Source of the DNA: Hyphomonas beringensis | GTDB taxonomy: Bacteria; Pseudomonadota; Alphaproteobacteria; Caulobacterales; Hyphomonadaceae | DNA: 64,000 nt | Direction of reading: 5' to 3' | Assembly: GCF_000682755.1 (NCBI RefSeq) | Contig: NZ_AWFF01000065.1 | Coordinates: 95,163 to 159,162 of the forward strand | In this document: positions 53,496 to 63,636 of the stretch, piece after piece | Numbering within the stretch: position 1 is the stretch's first letter | Layout: each line of letters opens with the position of its first letter | Program-made: the position numbers and the translations under genes | Notes under the pieces: generated by a model | The model's input: the letters and a program-made list of their open reading frames with translations, nothing else | Databases searched by the model: none | What the model was told of the DNA's origin: nothing

Positions 53496-53948
53496 ATGGC
53501 TGACGTAAAACCACTTCGCCTCCTCGCCGAAAGTGTCGAGGATCTGGAAGTCATTTCAGCGGCCATTCAGGATAGCGTCGTCAAGGCGGAAAACCTGAAT
53601 TATGAGTCCCGCCACCGTCGGTTCACGCTGGAACTGAACCGGTATCGCTGGGAAGGCCAGGGCAAGCGCGCCAAGGAAGGTGAGCGTGTCCGCTCATTGC
53701 TGGCTTTTGACGGGGTATTGGGCGTTAAAACCCGTGCGGTGAACAAGGCCGATCCGGAAATGATCCTGTCGCTGTTACAGGTGACATTCACGCCGTCTCA
53801 GGAACCGCCGGGCGGAACCGTGACGCTGCTGTTCGCTGGGGACGGCGAAATTGCACTCGACGTTGAAGTACTGGATGCAACCCTGCTGGATAGTGACTAT
53901 GTGTGGCCCACGCGCCACCTGCCCAATCACGAGCGGCGCCGGAGATAG
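53496..53948 (+). CDS. DUF2948-family protein
   Basis: 150 residues matching the alphaproteobacterial DUF2948 pattern: PLRLLAESVEDLEVISAAIQDSVVKAENLNYESRHRRFTLELNRYRWE, then LAFDGVLGVKTRAVNK and a C-terminal LFAGDGEIALDVEVLDATLLD. Function unknown; almost always between murA and hisD. Confidence 0.93.
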   Translation: MADVKPLRLLAESVEDLEVISAAIQDSVVKAENLNYESRHRRFTLELNRYRWEGQGKRAKEGERVRSLLAFDGVLGVKTRAVNKADPEMILSLLQVTFTPSQEPPGGTVTLLFAGDGEIALDVEVLDATLLDSDYVWPTRHLPNHERRRR

Positions 53949-53950
53949 AT

Positions 53951-55252
53951 ATGGCCCGCCATTTTGATGCCTCACACGCCGCTTTCGAAAGCGAGTTCGC
54001 CGCCTTCCTGAAGGAAGAGCGCGGCACGGGGCATGATGTGGCGGATATCGTTTCCGGCATTCTGAAGGATGTTCAGGCGCGTGGCGGTGAGGCCGTGGCC
54101 GAATACACTGCCAAATTCGACAAGTTGCAGATCGATCCTGCGACACTGCAATCGGACAATGTGAATCTGCATCTTCTGGCTGCGCAATGCCCGCAGGATC
54201 TGCGCGATGCCATTGATTATGCGCATGACCGTATCGCGGCGTATCACACCGCGCAGCGCCCAAGCGATCACAGCTTTACCGACGATGCAGGTGTGCAGCT
54301 CGGCTGGCGGTGGACGGCGCTGGAAAGTGTCGGCGTCTATGTGCCGGGCGGCCGGGCAAGCTATCCGTCTTCGGTTCTGATGAATGTCGTGCCGGCGAAA
54401 ATTGCCGGTGTGGACCGGATCGTAATGGTCGCGCCTGCGCCAGATGGCCAGCTGGCCCCGGCGGTCGCCTATGCTGCCGTGAAGGCGGGCGTAGATGAGT
54501 TTCACCCGATTGGCGGCGCACAGGCCGTTGGCGCGCTGGCGTTTGGAACGTCAAGCCTCGCGCCGGTCGACAAGATTGTCGGTCCCGGAAATGCCTTTGT
54601 CGCAGAGGCAAAACGCCAGGTTTTCGGCCGCGTCGGCATCGATACGATTGCAGGCCCATCAGAGATTCTGGTGATCGCAGATGAAACGGCAAACCCGGAC
54701 TGGATCGCCGCTGATCTGCTGTCTCAGGCAGAGCATGACCCCTCGTCTCAATCCATTCTGATCACCGTGGACAAGTCTGTGGGCAAGGCTGTGGATAAGT
54801 CTGTGGAAAGTCAGTTGAAATCCCTCTCGACGGGCGAGCGCGCGGCCGAAAGCTGGAACGCGCATGGCGCCATCGTCGATGCGCCGGATCTTGCCACTGC
54901 AGCAAACATTGCGAACCAGATCGCTGCCGAGCACCTTGAGCTGGCGATTGCCGATCCAGATGCCCTTTTGCCGAGCATTCGCCATGCTGGCGCAGTCTTC
55001 CTGGGCCACCACACGCCCGAAGCGCTGGGCGATTATGTGACGGGCTCCAACCACGTTCTGCCGACCAGCCGGGCGGCGCGGTTCTCGTCAGGCCTTGGTC
55101 TGTATGATTTTCTGAAACGCATGAGTGTTCAGCGCGCGAGCCCTGAAGGCTTTGCGGCCCTTGCGCCAGCCGCCCTGCGCCTGGCTGAGGCCGAGCGCCT
55201 GCCAGCCCATGCGCGCTCTGTTTCCATTCGGTCCAACAGGGAACCGGGCTGA
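53951..55252 (+). CDS. hisD: Histidinol dehydrogenase
   Basis: 433 residues: [85 protein letters not shown] and [10 protein letters not shown] with the catalytic Glu-His, then [26 protein letters not shown]. Oxidises histidinol to histidine in two steps, zinc-dependent. ATG 53951 starts 2 nt after the DUF2948 stop; the frame is open upstream. Confidence 0.97.
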   Translation: MARHFDASHAAFESEFAAFLKEERGTGHDVADIVSGILKDVQARGGEAVAEYTAKFDKLQIDPATLQSDNVNLHLLAAQCPQDLRDAIDYAHDRIAAYHTAQRPSDHSFTDDAGVQLGWRWTALESVGVYVPGGRASYPSSVLMNVVPAKIAGVDRIVMVAPAPDGQLAPAVAYAAVKAGVDEFHPIGGAQAVGALAFGTSSLAPVDKIVGPGNAFVAEAKRQVFGRVGIDTIAGPSEILVIADETANPDWIAADLLSQAEHDPSSQSILITVDKSVGKAVDKSVESQLKSLSTGERAAESWNAHGAIVDAPDLATAANIANQIAAEHLELAIADPDALLPSIRHAGAVFLGHHTPEALGDYVTGSNHVLPTSRAARFSSGLGLYDFLKRMSVQRASPEGFAALAPAALRLAEAERLPAHARSVSIRSNREPG

Positions 55253-55737
55253 TGAGCAATGACAGGCTCATCGGTGTCGAGATCGACGATGAGACGCTGG
55301 GCGCCTCCGGCCCGGATGCCGAGCATGAGCGGCGCGTTGCTATCTTTGATCTGCTGGAAAGCAATTCCTTCAAGCTGCTCGACAAGGATCAGGGGCCCTA
55401 TCTTCTGGTCCTGTCAAAGATTGAGCGCCGTCTCGTCTTTGCTGTGCGGGACGAGAAGGGCAATGAGGTGCACACCTTCATCCTCTCGCTGGGGCCGTTC
55501 CGGGGCGTGATCCGTGATTACTTCATGATCTGCGACAGCTATTATGACGCCATCCGCACGCAAACGCCGCACCAGATCGAGGCGATCGACATGGCGCGGC
55601 GCGGCATTCACAATGAAGGCTCGGAATTGCTGGCCGAGCGCCTGGAAGGCAAAGTGCATGTTGATTTCCAGACGGCCCGCCGGCTCTTCACGTTGATCTG
55701 CGCCCTGCATGCCGGACAGACCCGCTCAGCCGGCTAG
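55252..55737 (+). CDS. UPF0262-family protein
   Basis: 161 residues with the UPF0262 signature [52 protein letters not shown] and [45 protein letters not shown]. Conserved after hisD in alphaproteobacteria; role unknown. Its stop overlaps the convergent PepSY gene. Confidence 0.95.
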   Translation: MSNDRLIGVEIDDETLGASGPDAEHERRVAIFDLLESNSFKLLDKDQGPYLLVLSKIERRLVFAVRDEKGNEVHTFILSLGPFRGVIRDYFMICDSYYDAIRTQTPHQIEAIDMARRGIHNEGSELLAERLEGKVHVDFQTARRLFTLICALHAGQTRSAG

Positions 55738-56468
55738 AGCCTGCTGAGACTTTTCCGGCGCTTCATGGCGGCTCTGCCCTGAAGAAAGCGACGCATTCGG
55801 AAGAACAGGATCACCAGACCGGCGATAGAGACCAGAACGCCCAGAAAAGCCGATATAATCAGCAGGGGGTGGTTGAAGTCCGCCCCGTCATTATAGTCCA
55901 TCACGTGCAGTCGCCAGAAAAAATCAAATAGTCGCCAGGTAGAAGATCGCCGGGCGCGAACGATTCCGCTATCTGGGTCGACATAAAGCCGCGTGTCTCC
56001 CTCATCCTGGAAGACAATCTGCCAGACAGGGCCTCCTGGACCATACTCCGACGGCGGATTTTCCAGAAGCTGGACGCTTTTCACCGGTACGTCGGGGGCA
56101 AAATCATGCTCCGCAATTGTGCGGGCCAGAGTCTCGGGCAAGGGCGTCAGGCGCTTGCCATCCTCAGCAGAGACCAGGACGACCTGGTCGCCGCTCTGCA
56201 GCCGCCAGACCGGCGTGCCGGCCAGCCCGTCAAGCGTTGCCTCGTCAATCGCCATGAGACCAGCAGCGTCAGTCGCCTGTTGCAGAGAGAGCAAGGATGC
56301 AGGTGAAACCGCCAGTGCCGGGTGCTCGGCAATGTTATGTTCACTGCGCACCTGCTCGATCGGCAAAGCGCTCATTACCAGACCGCCGAGCAGCCAGAGA
56401 AAAACCTGCAGGCCGATCAGCAGGGCCAGCCATTTGTGGACCCGAACGGCCCATCGCAGAATGATCAT
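55734..56468 (-). CDS. PepSY-associated TM protein (SiaB/FhuF-like membrane reductase)
   Basis: 244 residues: TM1 ([21 protein letters not shown]), a periplasmic PepSY region ([53 protein letters not shown]) and a C-terminal TM ([26 protein letters not shown]). Proteins of this type are thought to reduce metal-siderophore complexes. It follows a TonB receptor on the same strand. Confidence 0.82.
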   Translation of the reverse strand: MIILRWAVRVHKWLALLIGLQVFLWLLGGLVMSALPIEQVRSEHNIAEHPALAVSPASLLSLQQATDAAGLMAIDEATLDGLAGTPVWRLQSGDQVVLVSAEDGKRLTPLPETLARTIAEHDFAPDVPVKSVQLLENPPSEYGPGGPVWQIVFQDEGDTRLYVDPDSGIVRARRSSTWRLFDFFWRLHVMDYNDGADFNHPLLIISAFLGVLVSIAGLVILFFRMRRFLQGRAAMKRRKSLSRL

Positions 56469-56525
56469 TATATCTATCCTGAAAGGGCGCTCCCGGCAGC
56501 GCTAACCACCGGAAGCGCGTTGGGC

Positions 56526-59213
56526 CTAGTAGTTCAGCGTCGCCCGCATATAGAAGAAGCGGCCGAGCAGCGAATAGGTCATCGTGTCGGTATTGCCATC
56601 GGACCAGGACTGAACAAATGGCGCTTTCTCATCGAACAGATTGTCGATGCCAAAGCCCAGTTCTGCCGTGTCTGACACGCGATACCGCCCTTGCAGATTG
56701 TGATAGATGACGGGATCGATATTGTACCCGACGCCTTCAGGGTCTCCGTACAGGTCTGTCGCTTCGCCAATATATTGTGCGTTCCAGGTTGCGCCCCAGC
56801 GGTCAGAAGACAGCGTCCAGCTCATCTGGCCACGCCATTCCGGATAGCCACCTTCGCAACAGCCAACTCCGCCGACATATTCAAACGGATCCGCCCCGTC
56901 GAAAGCTACGGTTTCATAGTCGATCAGATAGGTTGCCTGCAGCTCGACATGGCTATCCAGCTGGCCGAGTTGGCCGGTGTGGAAGACGCCGAAATCGATG
57001 CCGCGCATGGTCTCGTCGCCGGTATTGGAGCTTTGCGCCGATAGAAAGTTCACATCGCCTGTCAGCGGATTGCGCGTATGCTGGCTGCTGTCACAGAAAG
57101 GATGGCTGAAGCCCGGCGTTGTGTAGCAGCTGGCCAGCTTTGCCGAGCCAGACGTCTGCCGGATCGCGTCTTCAATCTCGATGTCGAAATAGTCGACGGT
57201 GACGGACAGGCCAGGTACAAAGTCAGGCTCTGCAACAAGGCCCAGGGTGAACGTTTCTGAGGTTTCCGGTTCCAGGTCCGGGTTGCCGCCCTGATCTGTC
57301 AGGATGACGGAGCCGAACTGTTCGAAATTGATCGGCACGCCTGCCGCCTGGCAGTTCTGGTAGATTGTGCTGGACGGGTCGAGATCCGCGTAATTGGAAC
57401 ACGGGTCTGTCGTTGGCAGTTGCGCTTCGCTGACCCCGGAGAACAGTTCCCGGACGCTCGGTACACGGAAAGCGGTGGACCATGTCCCGCGCAATTTGAA
57501 GGATGGAACAACCTGCCAGTTAAGGCCGAGCTTGTAGTTCGTGTCTCCGCCGAACAGGTCGTAATCGGAATAGCGAACGGCTGCATCGAGATCCAGCACG
57601 TCTGCAAAGGCGGCGTCTTTCAAGAGAGGCAAATTGATTTCGCCGTAAATCTCGCTGGCCTTGATGCTGCCCCGGATGGCGTCCTGGGCACTGCCGAGCG
57701 CATCGCCGGAAGCGAGCAAGGCATCCGGCTCCAGCCAACCTTCATCCTCGCGCACTTCAAAGCCGACCGCGATGCCGACCGGGCCTGCGGGCAAGTCAAA
57801 CACCTGACCCGTGAGATTTCCGGTCAGGCTGCGTTGCTCATTGCCGCCTGTGTCTCTCTGATTGACGAGGATATAGTCGCCCACCTCCTGCGTCAGGTCG
57901 CCCTCGCCGAGAATGTCGGCGCATGGGATGCCGTTGGAGCCGCAAAGGTTCGGGTCCAGGGTCTCGGCAAAGCGCCGCGTGTTGATGTTGTTGAGTAGCG
58001 CATCTGTGGCGGTGTTGCGGCCCCAATTGAGGGCAATGTCATATTGCCAGCCAGAACCAAACTCACCTTCAAGCCCGGCGACAATGCGCCAGGTTTCGAC
58101 ATCCTGCTCAAATGTACGGGCACCGAACTCGGTCGTACGGCGCCGGAGAACGATGATGTCCTCTCCGGTCGGGTTCGTTGGGTGCGACGCGGAAATCTCA
58201 ATGTCTTTCAGGGTCGCGGGCGATGCCGGCTGGGTAGAGGTGCGCCAGTTGAACAGGGCTTCCGAGAAGAAATTGGTGGTGTCGTTCAGCCGGTACTTCC
58301 CAAAGGCGCTGAAGCTGAGGCGTTCAACAGGGTTCGAGGCGTTGAAGTAAGGGTTGAAGTTGAAGCCATGCTTCTGGATATCAAACGGCTCGTAGACATC
58401 CCCGCCAATGAAGTTGATCTGATCGCCATTTGGCAAGACGGCGCGGCCGCCAGCTGTTGCGGAGCTGCCCGGTGTGCACTCCAGACTGCCATTGCCGTCC
58501 AGATCTGCAAGAGAGCAGGGCGCGCGCGGCGACAGCGGCGCGGCCTGATTGTCCTGATAGTTCATGTTGAGCATCAGGCTGCCGCGGTCATTTTGAACGC
58601 CCCATGTCAGGTCCAGCAGGTATTCTTCGCCGTCCCCTTCGCCGGTCACGCCATATTTGCCCTCAATCTGCAGGCCATCAAAGGCGTCTTTGGTGATCAG
58701 GTTTACAACGCCTGCCACTGCATCTGCGCCATATACCGCCGAGGCGCCGTCTTTCAGAACTTCGACCCGGTCGAGGATCGAGACGGGGATCATGTTCAGA
58801 TCAACGGAGTCATTGGCGCCTGATCCACCGGCAACCACTCGGCGGCCATTCAGCAGGACCAGCGTGCGGTTCACGCCGAGGCCGCGCAGATTGACCTGCG
58901 CGGTGCCCCAGCCGCCCCCGACCCAATAGGCCGCATTGGCATTCCCGGCAAAGCCGGCAGAGAAAGGCGCGCGCTGTAGCAGCGTTTCGACATTGGTAAT
59001 GCCCAGATTCTTGATCTGGTCTTCATCATAGATCGACATCGGGCCAACAGATGTCAGGTCATCACGGACGATCCGGCTACCGGTCACGATGACGGTTTCC
59101 TGGACGGCGTCCTGATCCTGGGGGGCCTCCTGAGCGAAGGCGGTGTTGTAGTTTGTAGCGGCAAGGGCCGCGAGCGAGGTGCCTGCCAGCAGCAGGGTTT
59201 GAAGGTGTTTCAT
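56526..59213 (-). CDS. TonB-dependent outer-membrane receptor
   Basis: 895 residues: signal peptide ending AFA-QEA, TonB-box-like ETVIVTGSRI, plug (GITNVETLLQRAPFSAG, VNLRGLGVNRTLVLLNGRRVV, VLKDGASAVYGADAVAGVVNLITK) and a barrel ending FFYMRATLNY. ATG 59213 starts the signal peptide. Between the DUF2946 gene and the PepSY gene in one direction, it probably takes up a metal complex; copper or iron cannot be told from sequence. Confidence 0.9.
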   Translation of the reverse strand: MKHLQTLLLAGTSLAALAATNYNTAFAQEAPQDQDAVQETVIVTGSRIVRDDLTSVGPMSIYDEDQIKNLGITNVETLLQRAPFSAGFAGNANAAYWVGGGWGTAQVNLRGLGVNRTLVLLNGRRVVAGGSGANDSVDLNMIPVSILDRVEVLKDGASAVYGADAVAGVVNLITKDAFDGLQIEGKYGVTGEGDGEEYLLDLTWGVQNDRGSLMLNMNYQDNQAAPLSPRAPCSLADLDGNGSLECTPGSSATAGGRAVLPNGDQINFIGGDVYEPFDIQKHGFNFNPYFNASNPVERLSFSAFGKYRLNDTTNFFSEALFNWRTSTQPASPATLKDIEISASHPTNPTGEDIIVLRRRTTEFGARTFEQDVETWRIVAGLEGEFGSGWQYDIALNWGRNTATDALLNNINTRRFAETLDPNLCGSNGIPCADILGEGDLTQEVGDYILVNQRDTGGNEQRSLTGNLTGQVFDLPAGPVGIAVGFEVREDEGWLEPDALLASGDALGSAQDAIRGSIKASEIYGEINLPLLKDAAFADVLDLDAAVRYSDYDLFGGDTNYKLGLNWQVVPSFKLRGTWSTAFRVPSVRELFSGVSEAQLPTTDPCSNYADLDPSSTIYQNCQAAGVPINFEQFGSVILTDQGGNPDLEPETSETFTLGLVAEPDFVPGLSVTVDYFDIEIEDAIRQTSGSAKLASCYTTPGFSHPFCDSSQHTRNPLTGDVNFLSAQSSNTGDETMRGIDFGVFHTGQLGQLDSHVELQATYLIDYETVAFDGADPFEYVGGVGCCEGGYPEWRGQMSWTLSSDRWGATWNAQYIGEATDLYGDPEGVGYNIDPVIYHNLQGRYRVSDTAELGFGIDNLFDEKAPFVQSWSDGNTDTMTYSLLGRFFYMRATLNY

Positions 59214-59261
59214 ATGTATCTCACACAAGGAAGGCATGCCGCGCCAAGGCGCAGCTCAGGG

Positions 59262-59280
59262 CGTTCCGCCAGGCGGAACG
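59262..59280. other. Perfect inverted repeat before the TonB receptor gene
   Basis: CGTTCCGCC, one nucleotide, GGCGGAACG. In RNA it gives a 7-bp stem with a 5-nt loop, about 49 nt before the receptor ATG and just after the DUF2946 stop. It could be an operator or an attenuator. Confidence 0.5.
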
Positions 59281-59293
59281 GCGTCAAATGCGT

Positions 59294-59695
59294 TCAGATG
59301 TGTGAGGGAGGTGCGCGCGAGCCGAGGGGCGGCCCATGCGAATGCCGGGAAAAGCAAGGCTCGTAGCGAACCGGAACGAAATGCGGACCAAAAGGCGCCG
59401 GCGCCGCGGGAAGGCTCAGCGTTGGGACAACCATCCCATGCGCCATGACGCAGAGCGGACAGTGATTTGAATGGGAAGGTGCATCAGGCTGTTGCTCGTC
59501 TGCCAGCCTGGCAATCTTCGACAAGGTTCTGGTGACGGCGGCATTGGGGACTTCGCCTGAGGGGCCACAGTAAAAGCCGGAAAAATCCAGTCCCCGTGCC
59601 TGGCCATAAGACATCGCGCCTGGCTGGAGCCCCAGCAGGCTGATGGCAAGCATCGCCAGGAAGCGTGCTGTCGCAGAGTGTAGCCGTGACCACAT
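59294..59695 (-). CDS. DUF2946-type small exported protein
   Basis: 133 residues: hydrophobic N-terminus (FLAMLAISLLGLQPGAMS) and the DUF2946-like motif HSNHCPLCVMAHGMVVP (HxxHCPLC). These proteins usually precede TonB receptors and PepSY proteins and are linked to copper handling in the periplasm. A 24-bp inverted repeat lies just upstream. Confidence 0.72.
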   Translation of the reverse strand: MWSRLHSATARFLAMLAISLLGLQPGAMSYGQARGLDFSGFYCGPSGEVPNAAVTRTLSKIARLADEQQPDAPSHSNHCPLCVMAHGMVVPTLSLPAAPAPFGPHFVPVRYEPCFSRHSHGPPLGSRAPPSHI

Positions 59696-59728
59696 GGCCG
59701 GGCTGTTAGCTCATTCTGAAAATGCTGT

Positions 59729-59752
59729 CATGTGCGGCATGATGCGCACATG
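59729..59752. promoter_or_regulatory. 8-8-8 inverted repeat upstream of the metal-uptake genes
   Basis: CATGTGCG, 8 nt, CGCACATG is exact. It lies 34-57 nt upstream of the DUF2946 start, the right place for a repressor site; the regulator is unknown. Confidence 0.5.
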
Positions 59753-59884
59753 TCGCGGTGTATTTATTACAGATGGAGCAGTTTGTGGGGTAATTCGGCG
59801 TTGCTTAAGGCGTCTTGCCCCCACGTCCTCTATTCCTGACGCAGCGTCATTGTGTATGATCCGGCAAAAGTATCCGGAGGAAGC

Positions 59885-61585
59885 ATGCACTATACCGAAC
59901 TGCTGAAGGCACGTGAGGAACTGACAGGGCCAGGCGGCGATTTCGAGATCGTTGAAGCCGATGTCCTGGGCAACAAATTGCGCGTTTACAAGAATGCGCC
60001 GCCCAGCATCCGCGAGTTATGGCTGTCGACGCTGCAATACGCTGAGCGTCCTTATCTGGTCTATGAAGACGAAACGCTCACTTACGCCGAAACCCACCAG
60101 CGGACCAATGCGCTGGCGGCCTGGATGTTCGCGCAGGGCGTGAAGCCGGGGGACCGTGTCGCAGTCGCGATGCGCAATTATCCCGAATGGATGCAGATCT
60201 ACTGGTCCTGCGCCTCGGTTGGCATCGTGGTTGTGGGCATGAATGCCTGGTGGACGCCGGAGGAAATGGCCTACGCCCTGAAGGATTCAGAGCCGAAAGT
60301 GCTGTTTGTGGATTCCGAGCGCCTGGAGCGCGTCCGCGCCATTGGAGACATTGGCGACATCAAGCTGGTCGGCGTGCGGCTGCCTGAAGTGCCGGATGAT
60401 GTGATGGCTTGGGACGAGGTGATCGCGCATGGCGGAGAAATGCCTGCGGTCACGGTCGACCCGGATGCCGATGCGTGCATTTTCTATACGTCTGGCACGA
60501 CGGGGTTTCCGAAGGGCGCGCAGCTGACCCATCGGGGTTGTGTGGCGAATCTGTTCAACATGATGTTCTCTTCCGCCTCCACGGCGCTGGCGACACAATG
60601 GGCGACGGGCGAAGTACCCCCGGAAGAGCCGCCCGTGCCGGTGGGCTTGGTCTGCACGCCTCTGTTCCATGTCACGGCCAATAATTGCGCGGCCTATCTG
60701 ATCACGGCGGCTGGCGGCAAGATCGTGCTGATGTATCGCTGGGATGCTGGCGAAGCGCTCAAGCTGATCGAGCGGGAGTCTATTACGGCGATAAGCGGTG
60801 TGCCAGTCATGGCGCGGGAGCTGATCAATCATCCGGACTTTGAAAAGACGGATACGTCCACACTTGCATCACTTGGCGGGGGTGGGGCGCAATTGCCGCC
60901 GGATTTGGTGCAGAAGATCGATTCGCAAGTTGCAACGGCCCGCCCGAACACGGGCTATGGTATGACAGAGACATGCGGCATCATCACCTCGGTCTCGGCA
61001 GACTTCTTCGTCGACAAGCCCGACAGCGCCGGCCCGGCCATGCCGAACTTTGAGACAAAATGCGTGAACGAGTTTGGCGAAGCCGTACCGCAAGGCGAAG
61101 TGGGCGAGCTGTGGGTGCGCGGGTCATCCGTCATCAAGGGCTACATCAACCGGCCTGAGGCGACGGCGGAATCGATCACTGATGGCTGGCTGCACACCGG
61201 CGACATTGCGCGCATCGACAAGGATGGCTTCATCTACATTGTTGACCGCAAGAAAGACATGGTGCTGCGCGGCGGCGAGAATGTGTACTGCGCGGAAGTC
61301 GAATCGACGCTCTACCGCCATCCTGCTGTTGCAGAATGTAGCGTGTTTGGCGTTCCGGATGACCGGCTGGGTGAAGAGGTCGGCGCCGCGGTTGTGCTAA
61401 AGGATGGTGAAAGCCTGACAGCAGAAGAGCTGCGCGCACATAGCGCGGCGATCATGGCGAAGCACAAGGTGCCACGCTACATCTGGTTCCTGAATGCGTT
61501 GCCCCGCAATGCCAGCGGCAAGTTCATCAAGCGTGACCTGAAGGAACAGCTGACCAAGGAAATGGACAACGCGGAAGTCAGCTAG
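59885..61585 (+). CDS. Fatty-acyl-CoA synthetase/ligase (AMP-binding family)
   Basis: 566 residues of the ANL fold: phosphate loop FYTSGTTGFPKGAQLTH, GYGMTETCG, LHTGDIARIDKDGFIYIVDRKKDMVLRGGENVYCAEVE (hinge and core) and the catalytic Lys in NASGKFIKRDLKEQL. Activates a carboxylate with ATP and CoA. ATG 59885 has AGGAGG upstream at ideal spacing. Chain-length specificity is not evident. Confidence 0.94.
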   Translation: MHYTELLKAREELTGPGGDFEIVEADVLGNKLRVYKNAPPSIRELWLSTLQYAERPYLVYEDETLTYAETHQRTNALAAWMFAQGVKPGDRVAVAMRNYPEWMQIYWSCASVGIVVVGMNAWWTPEEMAYALKDSEPKVLFVDSERLERVRAIGDIGDIKLVGVRLPEVPDDVMAWDEVIAHGGEMPAVTVDPDADACIFYTSGTTGFPKGAQLTHRGCVANLFNMMFSSASTALATQWATGEVPPEEPPVPVGLVCTPLFHVTANNCAAYLITAAGGKIVLMYRWDAGEALKLIERESITAISGVPVMARELINHPDFEKTDTSTLASLGGGGAQLPPDLVQKIDSQVATARPNTGYGMTETCGIITSVSADFFVDKPDSAGPAMPNFETKCVNEFGEAVPQGEVGELWVRGSSVIKGYINRPEATAESITDGWLHTGDIARIDKDGFIYIVDRKKDMVLRGGENVYCAEVESTLYRHPAVAECSVFGVPDDRLGEEVGAAVVLKDGESLTAEELRAHSAAIMAKHKVPRYIWFLNALPRNASGKFIKRDLKEQLTKEMDNAEVS

Positions 61586-61624
61586 CTCGCTGAGGGCCGC
61601 ATTTCAGGCGTGGGGACGCAAGCG

Positions 61625-62326
61625 ATGAAGATATTTTACGGACTTCTGGCGGCAGCATTTTGTGTGATGTCGCCAGGTGCGATTGCCGAAGAGGGGGCCG
61701 GGATTCCCTTCTGCGAAGCCGGCGTGATGTGGGATACGCACCAGATCAAGGCGGGCTATTTCAAAGACGCCGATGGCCATGTCACCCTTCAGCAGATCAC
61801 CTTCTTTCCAGACAAGAAGCTGGAATTCATGGATGAGGCACTGGCTGCAGCCCCTCCCGCCAGTTCGGTCTGGCTGGAGTATCGCGGGGACCTGAACGGG
61901 GAGAATGCGAAAGAGTCGATCATCTTGGCTTTTTATGATTTCCCCGGCGCAAAGGACCAGTTGAAAGCCTGTGGCAAGTATGGGTTTGGCTCTCAGGACT
62001 TCGTCTACACACCTGTCGCACGAACTGTGCAGGCTGCAGATGGCAGCACGCAGACAGAGTGGCGCTGCACCATCGATTCGCGTTTTTATTTCTATGAGAA
62101 GAATCCCGAGGCGGCGGGCGGCGATGAGGTGGATGTTGAAATAGGGGGACGCGAGGTGACCCAGCCGCCATTCATTCGCCGGGACGTGGTGATCGTCTCC
62201 CCGGTCGTGGCTCGGCTCCTCATCCCGGTAGATTTCGGGAAGGACGTCCTGTTCCACCTGGACCTTCAGAAAACCCGGATGAAGAAACGGTACGAAGCCG
62301 GTGAATGCATCCCGCGTCCCGAATAA
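61625..62326 (+). CDS. Hypothetical exported protein
   Basis: 233 residues with a signal peptide (MKIFYGLLAAAFCVMSPGAIA) and a soluble mature chain with Cys at several positions (PFCEAG, KACGKYG, WRCTID, GECIP). No domain recognised. Starts 39 nt after the acyl-CoA synthetase and could be co-transcribed. Confidence 0.7.
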   Translation: MKIFYGLLAAAFCVMSPGAIAEEGAGIPFCEAGVMWDTHQIKAGYFKDADGHVTLQQITFFPDKKLEFMDEALAAAPPASSVWLEYRGDLNGENAKESIILAFYDFPGAKDQLKACGKYGFGSQDFVYTPVARTVQAADGSTQTEWRCTIDSRFYFYEKNPEAAGGDEVDVEIGGREVTQPPFIRRDVVIVSPVVARLLIPVDFGKDVLFHLDLQKTRMKKRYEAGECIPRPE

Positions 62327-62461
62327 GCCGGTGATCGTTTAGGTGAATGCCAATGCGGCATAAGCTTGCACGTTTTGGCGATTTTCATGCACACCCCCCT
62401 GTCAAGCGCTTTATGCCCGACGCAGAGTGGGAGTGAAGTACGAAGTTGACGTTCGTGCTCT

Positions 62462-62506
62462 GTGCAGCAAAAGTCTCGAATGAGCTCTTATCGTTTGTTG
62501 CTGCAC
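62462..62506. other. Inverted repeat upstream of the GNAT gene
   Basis: GTGCAGCAA (62462-62470) and TTGCTGCAC (62498-62506) are exact inverse copies around 27 nt. It lies 30 nt before the ATG at 62536 in an AT-richer gap. Confidence 0.4.
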
Positions 62507-62535
62507 GAATCTCGAGCGGCTGCTAAGAGACGGGC

Positions 62536-63330
62536 ATGTCGATTGTCACACTTACTCCTGGATCCCTTTCAAACGAGCACATTTGCTGCGCCATTTCGGA
62601 CAAGAAATGCGTGACGGGCTATAAAGCCAAGAAGCGGTGGCTCTCAGACCAGTACGAGCATGGATATCGCTTTTCCCGTTTGGATGAACGCGGCAAGGTC
62701 TTCATAGAATACGGTCCCGGGGAACACACTTGGATGCCTGTCGAGGCACCGGACTGGATGGTGATGGGATGTTTCTGGGTTTCGGGTCGATTTAAGCAGC
62801 AGGGGCATGGAAAGGCACTTCTGCAAACCGCTCTTGATGAGGCTCGTGCGGCCGGTTTGGCCGGATTGGTATCTGTCGTGGGCAAGAAAAAGATGCATTT
62901 TCAGAGCGATGGGAAGTGGCTTCTTAGACAGGGCTTTCGAGAGATCGATGAGACCGAAAGCGGTTTCAGTTTGCTTGCACTCGGTCATGAGGATGATGGC
63001 GCAGTCAGAATTCCAAGATTCTCTGAGAGCGCCAAGCGGGGCCTTCCATCTGACACGAAAGGCATCACCGTCTTCTATTCTGAGCGGTGCCCTTTTACGG
63101 ACTTTCATATCAGTAGCTCACTTAGGGAAACTTGTAAGAAACGGGGACTTTCCGCAACTGTGGTAAAGCTGGATAGTCTCGACAAAGCACAAAACGCGCC
63201 CACACCCGCGACCATTTTCAGCTTGTTTGTCGATGATCGTTTCGTGACCACCGATTTGAGTGTCTGCATGGATAGCCGGTTTGACAAAATCATCGAAAAG
63301 GCAGGCGAAGGCAAAGCGCTCGGTTTGTAG
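62536..63330 (+). CDS. GNAT acetyltransferase with C-terminal YoaP-like domain
   Basis: 264 residues. The N-terminal ~150 have the GNAT core (WMVMGCFWVSGRFKQQGHGKALLQTALDEARAAGLAGLVSVV). The C-terminal part has a YoaP-type thioredoxin-like/Cys segment (GITVFYSERCPFTDFHISSSLRETCKKRG...APTPATIFSLFVDDRFVTTDLSV). Acyl substrate unknown. Codon use is visibly AT-richer than neighbours, which may indicate transfer. Confidence 0.82.
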   Translation: MSIVTLTPGSLSNEHICCAISDKKCVTGYKAKKRWLSDQYEHGYRFSRLDERGKVFIEYGPGEHTWMPVEAPDWMVMGCFWVSGRFKQQGHGKALLQTALDEARAAGLAGLVSVVGKKKMHFQSDGKWLLRQGFREIDETESGFSLLALGHEDDGAVRIPRFSESAKRGLPSDTKGITVFYSERCPFTDFHISSSLRETCKKRGLSATVVKLDSLDKAQNAPTPATIFSLFVDDRFVTTDLSVCMDSRFDKIIEKAGEGKALGL

Positions 63331-63540
63331 GGGCTGGACGGTCTTCGGCAGTGCAAGGATTCTGGTAATCGTCACCGATAGATAAGCAGTCGTCAGGCTT
63401 GCCGGTGCGAAAGCCAACTTCGCCCGCTGAGCCGCCATTCACGACGGTCATGATCAATGTCTCGAAACAGCCGGTATGTGCATCCTTATGTGTACAGTGT
63501 GCAAGCTTATGGTTCATTGGCAGTGAATGCCATAAAGTCA

Positions 63541-63617
63541 TGGCGACCCCGGCAGGATTCGAACCTGCGACCGTCCGATTAGAAGTCGGGTGCTCTATCC
63601 AGCTGAGCTACGGGGCC
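63541..63617 (-). tRNA. tRNA-Arg (anticodon TCT)
   Basis: On the minus strand GGCCCCG pairs with CGGGGTC; the anticodon loop is TTCTAA with TCT, T-loop TTCGAATC, discriminator G, and encoded CCA at 63541-63543. Confidence 0.97.
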
Positions 63618-63636
63618 GGACAGTGCCGGCAGCCCC

